The notes beneath the pieces were generated by a model that saw nothing but the letters and a program-made list of their open reading frames with translations, ran no database searches and was not told the DNA's origin. A DNA stretch of 64,000 nucleotides, from positions 496,001-560,000 of the forward strand of contig JAGFBZ010001926.1 of assembly GCA_018398805.1 (NCBI GenBank). Reading direction: 5' to 3'. Below, one piece after another: positions 35,101 to 46,000 of the stretch. Numbering within the stretch: position 1 is the first letter of the stretch; every line of letters begins with the position of its first letter. Origin of the DNA: Hirundichthys speculiger. Taxonomy: Eukaryota; Chordata; Actinopteri; Beloniformes; Exocoetidae. Position numbers and translations under genes: made by a program.

Positions 35101-36449
35101 CTGAGCTCCTTTGATGACCTGTCTGGAATGATGAAAGCACAAGGGGCGTTCGAAGTGGCGTCACTGTGTGATGAGACTGCTGAGAACTGGTTCCGCGTGG
35201 TTGTGGACGTCAGGATCTGCAAAAAAGGGGAACCTGCTGCTGTTGCCACTGTGTACGTGTTCTTCAAGGAGGCCGTGGTGACAGTTAACAGCCAACATCA
35301 GACCTGGGTGAGAACTTTCAAACATTCTTTAACACATAACTGATCTTGTTTTAATCTGTCTAAACCGTGATTATTACTTTATTTCTCACTCTGTGATCTC
35401 CAGGTAAACGGCAGGAAAGTGTCTGTTCCTAGCAAAGTGACAAATGAGCTAACAGTCCGAGCCTCAGACAGGAGTGTGATCATTGAGAGGACATCAGCTG
35501 TGCAGGTCATTTATTCTACTTCACACGAGGTCACTGTCACTGTCGACACAAGCTTATCTGGTAAAATGTGCGGCGCCTGTGGCAACTACAACGAAGACTC
35601 CAAAGATGACATGAAAACAGCCGACGGGACAGTCACTACGGATGTGTCTGTAATTGTTGCCTCTTGGAGTGCTGGAGACTTTTCTAGGTGGTGAGTATTT
35701 GACAAACACACTGTAACATTACATGGTTGTGATATATTGCTGTAATTATTGCCATGACAGTGATAATCCTTTGTAAGGCTACATTTCTCACAACACAGGG
35801 TTTTAGCCTTCCAGTTAAATGAGATGTTTTAGTTTTTCAGTTATTATGCAAATAGAAAAAAAAAAACAAAACTTAATTTGACCCCTGAAACAATCAAGTA
35901 CAGATCACTGAAAGATGGGACAGTGCTGTGACCATTCAACCGCTCATTCTCTTAACAGTAAGGAATAAACAAGGACTCCACAGAGCCCTTTTAAAGGAAT
36001 GAGAGTGTGGCTTTTAATTGCATTTGGCTCAATTTAATTAAGAAATGCCAGAGAATCCCTTGTGGTAATTACTGATTAAAAAGCAGGTGAGGCTGACAGG
36101 CATGGCCATCAAAAGCTACCAAGCTTGCAATCCAATCATTGCTTGTCATCCAAGGACGCTTAAGACTCATCTGGGTGCAATATTAATTTGAGCACTTGTC
36201 TTTAGTTTTGCATTCTAGCTTCAAGTTAATCCTTTGGAGAATTCTGGGCATTCCCCTTTCCCTTTTTGCTCAGTTTTCTCACCACCCAGAAGAACACAAG
36301 AAAATACCCCTAAGAATCAGTGCGGGATCTTGCATTTGCCTTCACAAACACAATTTTCAGACGCATTGCTTGTAATGTTTGTGGAAATAAATGTACTTTC
36401 TCTAGAACCCCTTTGACTTCAATTTTCTTTTCATTGCAGTGGTCTGTAG
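23149..36449 (+). CDS. IgGFc-binding-protein-like (FCGBP-like) secreted mucus protein
   Basis: Predicted secreted, disulfide-rich gel/mucus protein of the FCGBP/zonadhesin-like family. Coding exons: 23149-23194, 23981-25211, 25297-25628, 25739-26320, 26412-27010, 27138-27705, 27871-28136, 28257-28598, 28689-29262, 29380-29579, 30167-30309, 30402-30730, 30840-31418, 31520-32118, 32510-33077, 33177-33775, 33887-34454, 34553-34752, 34927-35307, 35404-35690, 36440-36449. Phases agree throughout, and after allowing for five one-base shifts the sum is exactly 3,000 codons. Domains: signal peptide MGTLWLLCALGALLSG (1-16), IgGFc-binding domain (17 to about 425), six VWD-C8 modules each followed by TIL, and a terminal VWD-like segment (about 2,775-2,999). 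Six GDPHY sites are present, the Asp-Pro self-cleavage site known in FCGBP. The five frameshifts make an intact product uncertain: assembly errors or early pseudogene. Family assignment is firm; orthology to mammalian FCGBP is not proven. Confidence 0.85.
23981..25211 (+). CDS. FCGBP-like exon: IgGFc-binding N-terminal domain
   Basis: One long exon encodes the whole IgGFc-binding domain of about 410 residues, with features such as GTEFALSFLQN at the start, ATEWG-like ITEWGTEYF, VAVFTGHSCAERF and FLMTIVPSNRFC. The frame breaks at about 24,801-24,808: the first part would stop at tga (24,805-24,807), while the next frame continues directly as DTLFIQSDHGIQVLLFF, the expected domain sequence. One extra base explains this. 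The exon ends at GQCTEK in phase 1. Confidence 0.85.
24801..24808 (+). other. Frameshift 1 in FCGBP-like gene (+1)
   Basis: INYHKP then tga in frame 1; the homologous continuation DTLFIQSDHG starts one base later. Consistent with one inserted base. Confidence 0.8.
25297..26320 (+). CDS. FCGBP-like module D1: VWD and C8
   Basis: Two exons (25297-25628, 25739-26320). The first has a VWC-like CGPGEVCEM stretch and the VWD start GDPHYRTFDGRRYDF. The second has the VWD end CGLCGNFNGN and the C8 domain (GPFSKCHAIIDPQPYLENC). The second exon carries two one-base insertions relative to its siblings: an extra T in the TTTT run at 25,832-25,835 and an extra base around 26,130-26,137. Both would cause early stops if real. 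Confidence 0.8.
25829..25838 (+). other. Frameshift 2 in FCGBP-like gene (+1, T run)
   Basis: VVIETEF should continue GLKVRYDW; a TTTT run in place of TTT puts tga in frame shortly after. Confidence 0.85.
26128..26140 (+). other. Frameshift 3 in FCGBP-like gene (+1)
   Basis: CGLITRK should continue EIGPFSKCH, the C8 signature. One extra base between 26,130 and 26,137 instead gives a tag stop at 26,148. Confidence 0.85.
26412..27705 (+). CDS. FCGBP-like TIL1 and module D2
   Basis: Exon 26412-27010 (599 nt) encodes TIL (CPANSHYELCGSACPATC), a VWC-like segment and the VWD start GDPHYVTFDKKKFDF. Exon 27138-27705 (568 nt) encodes the VWD end (CGLCGNYNGK) and C8 (GPFRDCHAKEDPAVYFEDC). No frame break. 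The same 599/568 exon pair recurs in the D5 and D6 modules. Confidence 0.85.
27871..29262 (+). CDS. FCGBP-like TIL2 and module D3
   Basis: Exon 27871-28136 carries TIL (CPINSHYEICATACPATC). The VWC-VWD start is on its own exon, 28257-28598 (GDPHYLSFDGQKFDF). The VWD end and C8 are on 28689-29262 (CGLCGNFNGN, GPFAKCHSKLSPQPYFDDC). Here the exon that is single in D2, D5 and D6 is split by an intron. Frame is intact. Confidence 0.85.
29380..31418 (+). CDS. FCGBP-like TIL3 and module D4
   Basis: Four exons: TIL (29380-29579), a VWC-like piece (30167-30309), the VWD start GDPHYRTFDGYNFDF (30402-30730), and the VWD end and C8 (30840-31418; CGLCGNFNGN). The VWC exon has an extra A in the AAAA run at 30,202-30,205. 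The C8 exon lacks one base near 31,277-31,284, where AF should continue as HDSCVYDMC. The intron after 30,309 starts with GC, not GT (acag|gcaaga), and ends attgaag. Confidence 0.8.
30199..30210 (+). other. Frameshift 4 in FCGBP-like gene (+1, A run)
   Basis: EEDCTTK should continue CTCNPAKG; an AAAA run in place of AAA shifts the frame to an early taa. Confidence 0.85.
31274..31288 (+). other. Frameshift 5 in FCGBP-like gene (-1)
   Basis: GKLDPQAF should be followed by HDSCVYDMC as in other C8 domains. One base is missing, so the frame runs into taa at 31,311-31,313. Confidence 0.85.
31520..33077 (+). CDS. FCGBP-like TIL4 and module D5
   Basis: Exons 31520-32118 (599 nt; TIL CQRHSHYEYCASPCQPSC, then GDPHYHTFDGRKYDF) and 32510-33077 (568 nt; CGLCGNYNGN and C8 GPFRECHGHVDPAPYMEDC). 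No frame break. Exon sizes equal those of D2 and D6. Confidence 0.85.
33177..34454 (+). CDS. FCGBP-like TIL5 and module D6
   Basis: Exons 33177-33775 (599 nt; TIL CPANSHYTLCGTGCPVTC, then GDPHYISFDGRRFDF) and 33887-34454 (568 nt). The CGLCGN motif found in the other modules reads MGGLCGNYDTR here, so the first cysteine is glycine. C8 is present (GPFKACHSKINPAAYVSNC). The frame is intact. Confidence 0.85.
34553..36449 (+). CDS. FCGBP-like TIL6 and terminal degenerate VWD
   Basis: Exon 34553-34752 encodes the last TIL (CPPHSHYEVCADTCVETC). Exon 34927-35307 has a VWC-like piece and a VWD start without GDPHY. Exon 35404-35690 ends the VWD (MCGACGNYNEDSKDD) with no C8 or TIL after it. A last exon after ttttcattgcag contributes CGL and the tag stop at 36,447-36,449. 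This short cysteine-containing tail across a 749-base intron is my reading and is less certain than the rest. Confidence 0.7.
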
Positions 36450-37017
36450 AGATGCTGGTTCTGCTTTGATAGAGGCATCTGATACACAGGTAAAAAAAAA
36501 AAAAAATAAGATAAAATAAATTGTTTCTTCTAAACAGCAGAAAGAAAGAAAAGGGTCCTCATGAATAAAGGGGTTTTGCCAACTTGCTGACATCCCTGTG
36601 TTTTCCTTCTGTCAAACAGGGAGAAGAAGTTACTTGTTCACAGCCCTCCTCATCATATTTCACCACTTCCTCTTGATGCATGTTTTCATTATTTCCTTTG
36701 TTCATTTTGGAGTTGTAGCTTGGTCTTGTCTAATATCGCCATCTAGTGGAGGAAAAATTCCAGCATGTCGTTTCTTTTTCTCTAAATTCAAAATAAATGG
36801 ATACAGTGTGGAGCAGTATTTCCTCAAGGGTCACTGCCCCGTATGTTTTAGATGTTTCCCTGCTCTACCACCCCTGGGTCACATTTAATGGGTCATGCAG
36901 ACCATTCATTTCAATCTGTTGTGCTGGAACAGAGGATCTGTATTAGAGAACTCTGGAAGTCATCTGTTTAAACATGTTTTCTTTTGGTAATGTTTGTCTT
37001 TACTCTTCTGGCCGAAA

Positions 37018-37023
37018 AATAAA
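37018..37023 (+). terminator. Polyadenylation signal of the FCGBP-like gene
   Basis: AATAAA lies about 570 bases after the stop and is followed by a GT-rich stretch (atgtgtgctcgagtc). An earlier AATAAA is near 36,383, before the last exon. A small intron in the 3' UTR (donor cacag|gtaaaa near 36,490, acceptor aaacag|gg near 36,620) is possible. Confidence 0.5.
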
Positions 37024-37669
37024 TGTTTTATGACAATGTGTGCTCGAGTCATTTGTAACCCATAAGTAAATTAACTCCATACTAATAGTAAACCTCTAGA
37101 AAACTATGTATACAAAATAGCTATTTAAAATGCACTTGGTATTGTGTGACTGGCCTCCGCTGCAGTTGCCACAGCCAAGGACACAAATCACATTTTCTCC
37201 TGACGTCTTGATAAGGAAGCAAGTTTCCGTATGTGTAGGAGGACAGCTAAACAACTGCATTATCAATGTGAGACCAGACCTACAACCAGCATGCTTCAGT
37301 TGAGTATTTGCTCACCGTGGGAGAATTTGTCAGTTTGCTGTAAGAGATTTTTTTTTTTTTTTTTGCCTGAAGGCCGTTTTCATATAGCTGAGAGAAAGCT
37401 GCCTCTCTGACAGACTGCTCTGGCCCTGAAAGCACGCTAGTGTTTATGCTTTCACTTCACAGCTCTGAGACAGCCTGTAATTTACACCTCAGCACAACCA
37501 GCCCACTGTTAGTTGTTGCTTATGTATCTTAAATTTGCCTGTCGGAGAAAAGTAAGCATTGGTTTGCAGGTCAAAGTGATTTTTTTTTTTTTCTTCTTTA
37601 CTATCAGCACTGGCTGCAAACTACATCACAACCGATGCAGAATAGTGTAATGCAGCTCTGGTTGGGTTG
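37024..37669. other. Intergenic DNA between FCGBP-like and FXYD6-like genes
   Basis: No gene seen; two poly-T runs near 37,350 and 37,580. Both flanking genes read to the right. Confidence 0.5.
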
Positions 37670-38004
37670 TATAAATCAGTGCAGGGCAGCTCTGGGTAAT
37701 TTTTGGGAGTAACTTCAGTGTCACCCCCCACCCCCCTCCTCATTCCTGAGACGGGACCAAGAAGGAACAGGGTCCGGCCAAGTACAGCAGAGCACAGGCG
37801 GATCTGCACAGGCTGAAGGCGCAATAATTCTTTTATTTTTGTTTTCTTTTGAACAACCGGGTTTCATTTTTCGGTAGTCATAACAGAGTGTTTCGCTAGT
37901 ATTTTTATCTCTTGGCTGAGGAAACATTTATGAGGTGAAACCTTTCCTTCGCAAAGTTTGATTCACTGCTCAATTCACACAAGCGTTATAAGAGGCTGGT
38001 GACG
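37670..38004 (+). promoter_or_regulatory. Probable promoter and 5' untranslated exon of the FXYD6-like gene
   Basis: A TATA-like tataaat at 37,670-37,676 precedes GC-richer DNA. A strong donor gtgacg|gtaagt ends a putative untranslated exon at 38,004. The ATG exon begins at 40,034. The first exon is inferred from these two signals. Confidence 0.4.
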
Positions 38005-39218
38005 GTAAGTTCACCGAATCGTCCGCATTTATTCCTCTGTGAATTGATACATTATTGAACGCATTTTACATATTTCTATTTCTAAAAATAACCGCTTGGG
38101 GTTAAAAGAACCTCAAAATACAGTTTCTGCGTCCACAGCATTTTTCTACGTGTTATTATCTTTATTTTTCTTTCCGCGTGTTTCCAACCCGCATTCCTCC
38201 TGGATGTAAACATGTGACCGTCTAATTAGCTCTATGTAGCGTGTGCTGCTCTCGTGAATGCTCATTGCTCATGTTCACCGTGTGTTTCAGTATTTATGGA
38301 CGCACGTAGTTGTAAAAGTGAAGTTGAGGGGAGCTTTGTGCCACACACACTTCTGCGCAACTTTGTACTTACTTGAGAAATGCTTCAATCTGTGTCGCGT
38401 CATTAGGTGAGAACAACAACAACAAGAGGATTAATAAGTAGCACCTGGTCACAGTTACCAAACAATTAAGGGGTTGGCAATCAGTTAAAGCTGTGAAATT
38501 ACACATTACGTCTGTTCCAGCGAGAAAAAAAACGCGTCTTCCTCTTGCAGTGTAATGATTTAAAGTGTGATGCACTCTTGTAGGCTGTAGGGGGTGCTTG
38601 TATAAATTTATGCATTTAAGAACCATCAGTTCATTAAAAAAAAAATGCAAGCTGTCTCTTAATATTAAAGTTTGTGAAATTTATCTGTAATTTAAGAGAT
38701 GCTTATGTGGGTTTTTTTTTTCCATCTCTCCCCGTTGTTTTTCTTCATGACTCCGATGGCTAAAAATAAAAAGATTATTTGATTGCTTCTTTTCAGAATA
38801 ACCCGCTTTGTCTATTTTTGATTAAGCCTGATTGGCAAGCCTCTACGAATTGTTCTCCTCAATTTCAGCCCCATGCTTGCACCCATTCTCTTGCCATGCT
38901 TGAAATCCCCAAAAGTGCTGTAGGCCAAGGAGGGAACACAGACTTTGATCTTTGGATTGTAAAACATGCTATTTCATGGCTTGGGTTTTCTTCAACGCTG
39001 AAGCAAAGTTAAATGTACCTGTGCATTTGTGCTGTCATGTCTTGGCACAGTGTTTGGATTAGTCAGCCCATGAAGCGAGCTTAATCAGTCAGCATGGTCT
39101 ATGAATTGCTGTAAGAGCCTCCTTACACTCCTGTGTCCAGTCAAAAGAGGTCGTCTGGTTGTGGAACCTTAACCTGGAAACACATGGTACCAGGGGATCC
39201 TAAAGGAACGGCCTAGAT

Positions 39219-39423
39219 CAGAGTGTCCAAACAAGGGCCACTGTTCTAACCCTAACCCCTGACACAACACACCTGATTCAAATGAATGGACCACCATCAG
39301 CTTGTCATTCAGGTCTGCTTAAGTCTGTTAACGAGCCATTCATTTGAATCAGGTGTGCTGAGGAAGGGAAACATCTAAGACTTGCAGTACAGTGGCTGTC
39401 AATACTGTAGTTGGACACCCCTG
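39219..39423. mobile_element. 205-bp hAT-type MITE
   Basis: Termini cagagtgtccaaac and gttggacacccctg are imperfect inverted repeats. The flanks gcctagat (39,211-39,218) and acctagat (39,424-39,431) match at 7 of 8 bases, like an 8-bp target duplication. The inside has facing copies of 'cacctgattcaaatgaatgg'. It sits in the first intron of the FXYD6-like gene. Confidence 0.7.
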
Positions 39424-40038
39424 ACCTAGATAATATAGATAGAAAAAGGGCTCCGGGAGAGTCATGCCCTATGCTGATGACCAAAAGCAACCTTAAACCA
39501 GAGGCAATACCCTCTCACCAAATATCGGGTGCAACTCAACACCAGCCTTGCCTTGCACCCCTCAACTGCCACCCCCCATTTTCTGAGGTGCTTGGCTTTA
39601 AATAGATCCTCTCTTTTTCAGAGCCAACATTCTGTTCACATATGAGATGCTGTTATGTTGTGTCTAGTCAAGATGGACCGCTATGTCCAGACAAGGGGGT
39701 CATTAGAGGGATCAGTTGTATAGTAAAATTCAGATTAGTTGTCATCAGGATTTCAATATCGCATGAAAAATTACATATACCTCTGTAGTCTCATGACCAC
39801 AAGATGGAATGAAACCATATTAAGCTACACTGCTGCATTGGTTTTTTTTTTCCAATTCTTTTTGGAGTCATACTTTTTCATCTGTATTTGGAGGAGTAGC
39901 TAAATGCACCTATACTCCTAGATCATCTTGTTTTTCTCTAGTTTCTGATCTCTGACTGTTCTCAAACACTCAGTCCTGTCTAATTTAAACAATATCTGAC
40001 TGGCTGCTGGATCCTAACTTTTCCTTTTCACAGATACA

Positions 40039-43000
40039 ATGGATCTTGTGTTGTTGGTGGCATTGAGCTCCTGGGTGGCCCCTGCGCTCGGTGAGTATCG
40101 TTTTCATCAAATGTTCAGCAGTTTTTGGATTTGACTTTTTGAACCAACATAAGTCGAAGCATGTCGTTCTTCAGCTACTTACTGTAGCTGTATTAAAAGT
40201 TACTCCACGCTAAATGAGCTGACGTCTCTGTATAACAGGATCAGCATTTGGCAGGGAGGTTTTTGGTAAGTTACCTGCATTAGAGTGGTCCTTGACGATG
40301 CATGGCCTTACATTGTTTTTTTTTTGTTTTTTTTCTTTCTCATGTTGAGCAGATTTGGGTGTGTTAAAAGACAGCACCCAAAAATGTCATTCCACTTAAG
40401 GGATCTTGTGGCTGGGGTCCCCACAGAGAAACTAAGAGAATTTTAACTGGAAAATATGCAATATCATAGGTGGATATTTCAATGACAATATGGCTTGTGA
40501 TATGTATGTTAGATATTTATGACAAAATAGACAAGTCTTAGAAGCAGAAGCTATGAACTCTCCTCCTTTTGCATCTATTGAGTGTAGTTCAGTAAGCAGC
40601 GACCGGATGAAGATTCCTAAACAGTCCTTTTTATACAGTTTTTGTACATTTATAAAGTTAAGATTACTTTGTTTTGTCCATAGGGACCCTGTCCACACTA
40701 TCATTTTAGTGGAATGGCATTTTTGACCCTTGTCAGAGGGTTAAAATAGCTATTTATTTAGACAAAGCCTGATTGCCCCATGTGCCAACATTGCAATTTT
40801 GCTGTGAACACATATTCCATTCTTATTCAAAACTGCTTCAATTCATGTTGCTTTAGTCCCTAATGGGAGTTTACACTCCTTACCATCTAATAATAGACCT
40901 GGGGTTGATTTAACTCTGGAATGTTCCTTTAAGATTTGTCAAACATAGTTTGGAAAAATGTGTTATTGCCTCAAGCAGAAAAAGATTAGCATGTGGATTT
41001 ACTCCCCAGTAATGAGGTCAGAGGTAACTCTAGCAGTCTAACCTTCAGTCTCACTTGAATAGTGTAAAGGTCTGTGGAATGCTTTTGAGTCCAGGGTATC
41101 AAAGGCAAAGCTCTCCTCTGTAATGCTTAATAATAATGTTATTTCTGAAATTATTATTGTTATTAAGATTGTTATTGAATCTTTCTGTAACCAGAAAATG
41201 TTCATTAAGATCAAAGATCCTTTTTTATTAGAAAGTCCTATCCATAATGTTAGCAGAACCAAAGACCAAATTCTTTCACCAGTTGTCAAAGCTACAGCTT
41301 CTGGTATCTAAATTGAATATTGATGAGCTGCGAATATAAGTTAAAATATAAAAGCTCATGTTCATATCTAAGTACAATCCCTGGTGCCATTTAAAAATCT
41401 GTACATAGCCTAATGAATATTTTAATAAAAACTCTTTTTAAAAAAATGCATTAATGATATTAAATGTCGGGCGGCGTCAGTCTTTAGGTGACTGCTAATC
41501 TGAGATGGAAAGGTTGAATCATTCTGACACTGATAGTCTTATAAACAATGTCTACATTGTGTCTGATACAATCTAAGTGAACTGATTTAGTTTCCTTCCT
41601 TAAAATCACTTAATGTAACGCAGAGATGGGGACTTAAGTAGTTAGTCACTTAGCACAGCATGCTTTTTGGCAATATTTTAAAGCCACCCTCTATTTATGC
41701 AAATTATATAATAAGAAAACTGAGAAATGAGAGCAATCAAAGGGTTCTGTTCAGGACCCAGGCCAGCAAACTCCTTGGCAATAAAACACAGTACTCAGCG
41801 TGGGTAAACAAAGATGAGTATAATCATTGTCATTTTTTGTTCAACACTTTGTGTTAACTTTTGTGTAGTGGAAGGAGTTAATTCTTTTGCACTGATTCTG
41901 AAGTGGAACATGAAAAGTAGCTTGAAAAAGTAAAGTTCTTTCACATGTTTGGACATGCTGTGCATGCCTGTGATGTCAGAAGTTTAAATAATCTGTCACT
42001 CTCTAATAAGACTAACCATGGGAAATTAAATGTCATAAGTGCTTAAAAATGCCAAATTTTCCATTTTGATTGAAAATATTACTTTTATTAATTTTCATCA
42101 ATTCAAAGAAGATAAGATGATGATACTTGCAGAATGTACTTATGTGTGTTTAAGACTGATGTTTTTTACTTCTGTTTTTACAGCTTCAGCATCAGATGAT
42201 GATAAAGGTGGGTATTATTTGAGCCAAAGCTTTAAAAAGTCAAACTAATAGTAAAATGAGTTAAATTAAAGTTGTTGCAACTCATTATAAATTAATGCAG
42301 GCAGCAAATTGACTTCTTTAGATGAATGACTGAAGTCTGAGAACAGCTGTACAGCTTGTCGATGGCTAAATCTGCTTCTCATGCATTTTCTCTCTCTCTC
42401 TTTCTCTCTTTCTCTCTCTCCACTACCAGACTTTGACAGCGATTTTCATTATGGTGAGTGCTGAGCACACAAAGGTGGTCTTTTAATGGCCGACCCCTTT
42501 TCACAGGAAACATCTGCGAGGTTGAGAGATGTTTGCATTTTTCAATTGTTTTTCTAGAGGCCGTTGGAAAACTTTAACGCTCAGGCGAAAGCTTCCAGAA
42601 AAAGCTACACGACACATACTGCAGATCCTCTCCACTGTATTTAATGGATCATACTGCACACGGATGTTTGAACAAATTACAAAGCTGTCACACATTTTGG
42701 ATTTTTTTTTTCTATTTGTACAACATGCAGTACTTGCCATTTAAAGACTTCTACACATTTACATACACATGCAAATACTATTATCTATCTGACAACAAGT
42801 TTATCAGATAAATCATCAGTAAAAAAAAAAGAAAAATAAGAACACAGAAATCTGTTTCATCTAGAGAAATATAATTCTTTGCAATATGATATAATTGACA
42901 AAGATGATGTTTTGTTGACTTCAACCAAAAATGTCATAACGTCATATACAGAAAAATAAACTCAAACTATGATTCTACATTGACCATGTTTAACAGATGA

Positions 43001-46000
43001 AATAAGTTTGTTCTGTTTTCTTTTTTTTTTTTGTGCCATTTACTTTCTTCAAATAAAATATTTAAACAAATAAGTCCTGTTTTGGTCTCACCCACATAAT
43101 TTTTAAGGAACTCCCTGAATTGTCAATAAGATCTTCACCTTATTGTAGGGCAGGGAATCTTCTTGTGAGGCTCTTTCCTCCAACCCTTGAGCTAGATCAG
43201 TGGTTCTTAACCTGGGTTTGATCGAACCCCTAAAGGGTTCGGTGAGTCAGTCTCAGGGGTCGGTGGAGGTCAAGACAAGCACCTGACTCATATGATTCAT
43301 GATGACACGCCCGCTTGGCCATCACTGGCTACAGGTGATCACGTTACATTGCTTGGCCAATCTGTGCTGCAGGGAATTTGATGCTCCCGGTAGTCAACTT
43401 ATGACTGTCATGACGGTACATCATGTTAATTTCTTCAATGTTTTAATCCATTATAACTATGTCCAGCAAAAAAAGAAAGTGGAAAGGGTTCGGGTGAATG
43501 TGCAAAAGAAACTGGTGGGGTTGAGTACCTCCAACAAGGTTAAGAACCACTGAGCTAGATGTTGTCCTGGGTTCCTTTGTGGTCAACTGCTTCTGGGAAC
43601 AGTTGGTAACATTGATCACAGAATTCCTCCATTTTATATAGTCTAAATGTGGATTAATGGAGTCCACCTCTTTGCACATGGTTTTGCTACATTTCCTTGC
43701 CCAATGAAAATCAGGACATTTTACTTGTATGAGGTTCTTAGAAATCTCCTTGATTTTTACTTACATTTGCTTCCACAAAGTCTTCATGAAGCTCAGTCTT
43801 TGGCAGATCCACAATCCTTTAATCAAACAAACCCACCTGTTTGATTGTCACCGACTGGGAGGGATTAAAAAAAATCTTATTTTATCGGAAACATAACTAA
43901 TGTTTGAGAGCATCTAAGTCATTTTTAAGTGCAATTACTTGTTTTTTAGTCTTTACTCTAGATTTGCTTCACACCACATTTCAATGGGGTATGTTGTACT
44001 TTTGTTAGTCTGCACTATATATTTTACAATTTTAGTTACTTCAGAGATTAACATTTTTCTCCAATTATTGCAGGGAAAATACAGGAGTTTCCAACCTACC
44101 AAAAGTTATGGGGAAAAAAAAATAGAAATGTTTTAGTTCTGAGTAGGACTTTTCATACAGGACAAAGTTGAGAGAGCAAATTTAAATTGTTCATACCTTT
44201 AGCTAATTAAAGGACCTGAATTGTTCTGAGACCACCAATGACAGCAATGCAGCGTTGTCAGTATCCCGAGTAAATGAGTGTAATGTTTTTGTTGTTCTCT
44301 CCATATGATTTTAGGGCTGTTTTCATTATATTTATGTAGAAAAATTCTCAAAGTTTCAAGTAGAAGAGCACATCTTTCTTTCCTTTCTTTCCCCCTCTAA
44401 AGAGCTTTGATATTACAGTCTTTGTCCTGATCTCCTTTAAACACCAAACCTCATCCCATGATAGTTTCCCATCCTGCCGAGATTCCTCATGAGTCCCCAG
44501 ATAAATCTGAGAGATTTTTATAGCCCTCCTGTGTGTGTTTTTCCCCATGTTACATACTGAGAACTTTCATGTGCTCTGGCCAACACACCAACGCACACAC
44601 AAAATAGTCGCAATGAAGTACTGCATACTTTTAAGAGGTCATGTGTGGGAAAAAAAAACAGATATACAAATAAAGAATAGTGGAGTTTTTTTCCCCCTGC
44701 AATGTAAATTATTTTGGTTCTTTTAGTTTTTCTTCCATTAATGATATTCTGAGCTCAGGGAAACATTTTTGTTGTCAGTGTTTATTTGCCATTGTAATCC
44801 TGATGCCTTCCATTTTATTGGTATTAAGTTTCCAGTTCAATTCAAATATTGTCATAGCACAAGAAAGTACAACATAAGTTGATGTTGATGTTCCTATCTG
44901 AAATAAATATAAAAACAGAAAATTCACAGTAAGCACTAACACACATTTCATCATTTTTAATTAAAGTTGAGAGCACCACTGAAAAGATTGCACCAATGTT
45001 CTACTGGTACCACTTATTGTATCAGTTTCATCCAGATTATGATTAAGGAATGAAGGAGTAGGGGAGCAGTGCTTGTTCAGCTGAATGATGGCTCCTTTTC
45101 AGGGTGAAAAAAGAAGCTTTTAGTGCTCCATAGCACCTTTCAATTAGCAGCAGGGAGAAGAGTGATGACAGGGGTGAGTGACATCCCTGTGGAATGCTGG
45201 TGGCTCTGCAGGGACAACGTGTCCTGAAAATGTTGTCCAGAGTTGGCAATGTGAGTCAGATTATCCTCTTGAGATGTGCTGATGACTCTTCAGAGACTTT
45301 TCTGTCCTCTGTGCAGTTAGCATACCACAGTTGAACATTATACATGTGATGGCTCTCAATAGTCAGGCTGCTCCATACTCTCTGCAGTCTTACTTCATGT
45401 CATACAGCTGATGGAAAAAGACATTTTCTTCCTCTTCAGTCCTCTTTGTTGTGCTGAAGTTTTAAAAAACAAGTTTTGTGCAACATTTCAAGTCTTACAG
45501 GAACAACTGCTGTAACAACAGAGTTAATGTTTAATGCTAAAGTTAATGATATTTACACTTCTGGTAGCTGCAGCCTCTGTGGTGTCCACCCATAAATGTT
45601 TGGAGATGAAAAATATATATTTCTACACTGGTACTCTTGAATCAAAATATAATTGTAAAATGTCACAAATAAGGTTACAAAGGGAAGAAACACTTTTAGG
45701 AAACTTTCCAGAACCTTTCCATAGGAAGTTACACTGGGGAATCTTTGAAATATGGGAATGAACTGGAATGTATTTGAATTTACAGGAATTGATTGGACTC
45801 GTGTGGTAATTTATCGTATAAACATGCAAACATAAACATTTTTGTTTGGTCAGACATGCTTAAAATCAAACTTGGGAAAAATTATTTAAAACTTGAATTT
45901 GAAAGAATTTTGAACAGTAAGCTCATGTGCATTTTTTACTTTATTTGTGAGTAGAATTTAAAGGCTTGCTTTATCAAACAACAGGAAAATAAAAGTAAAT

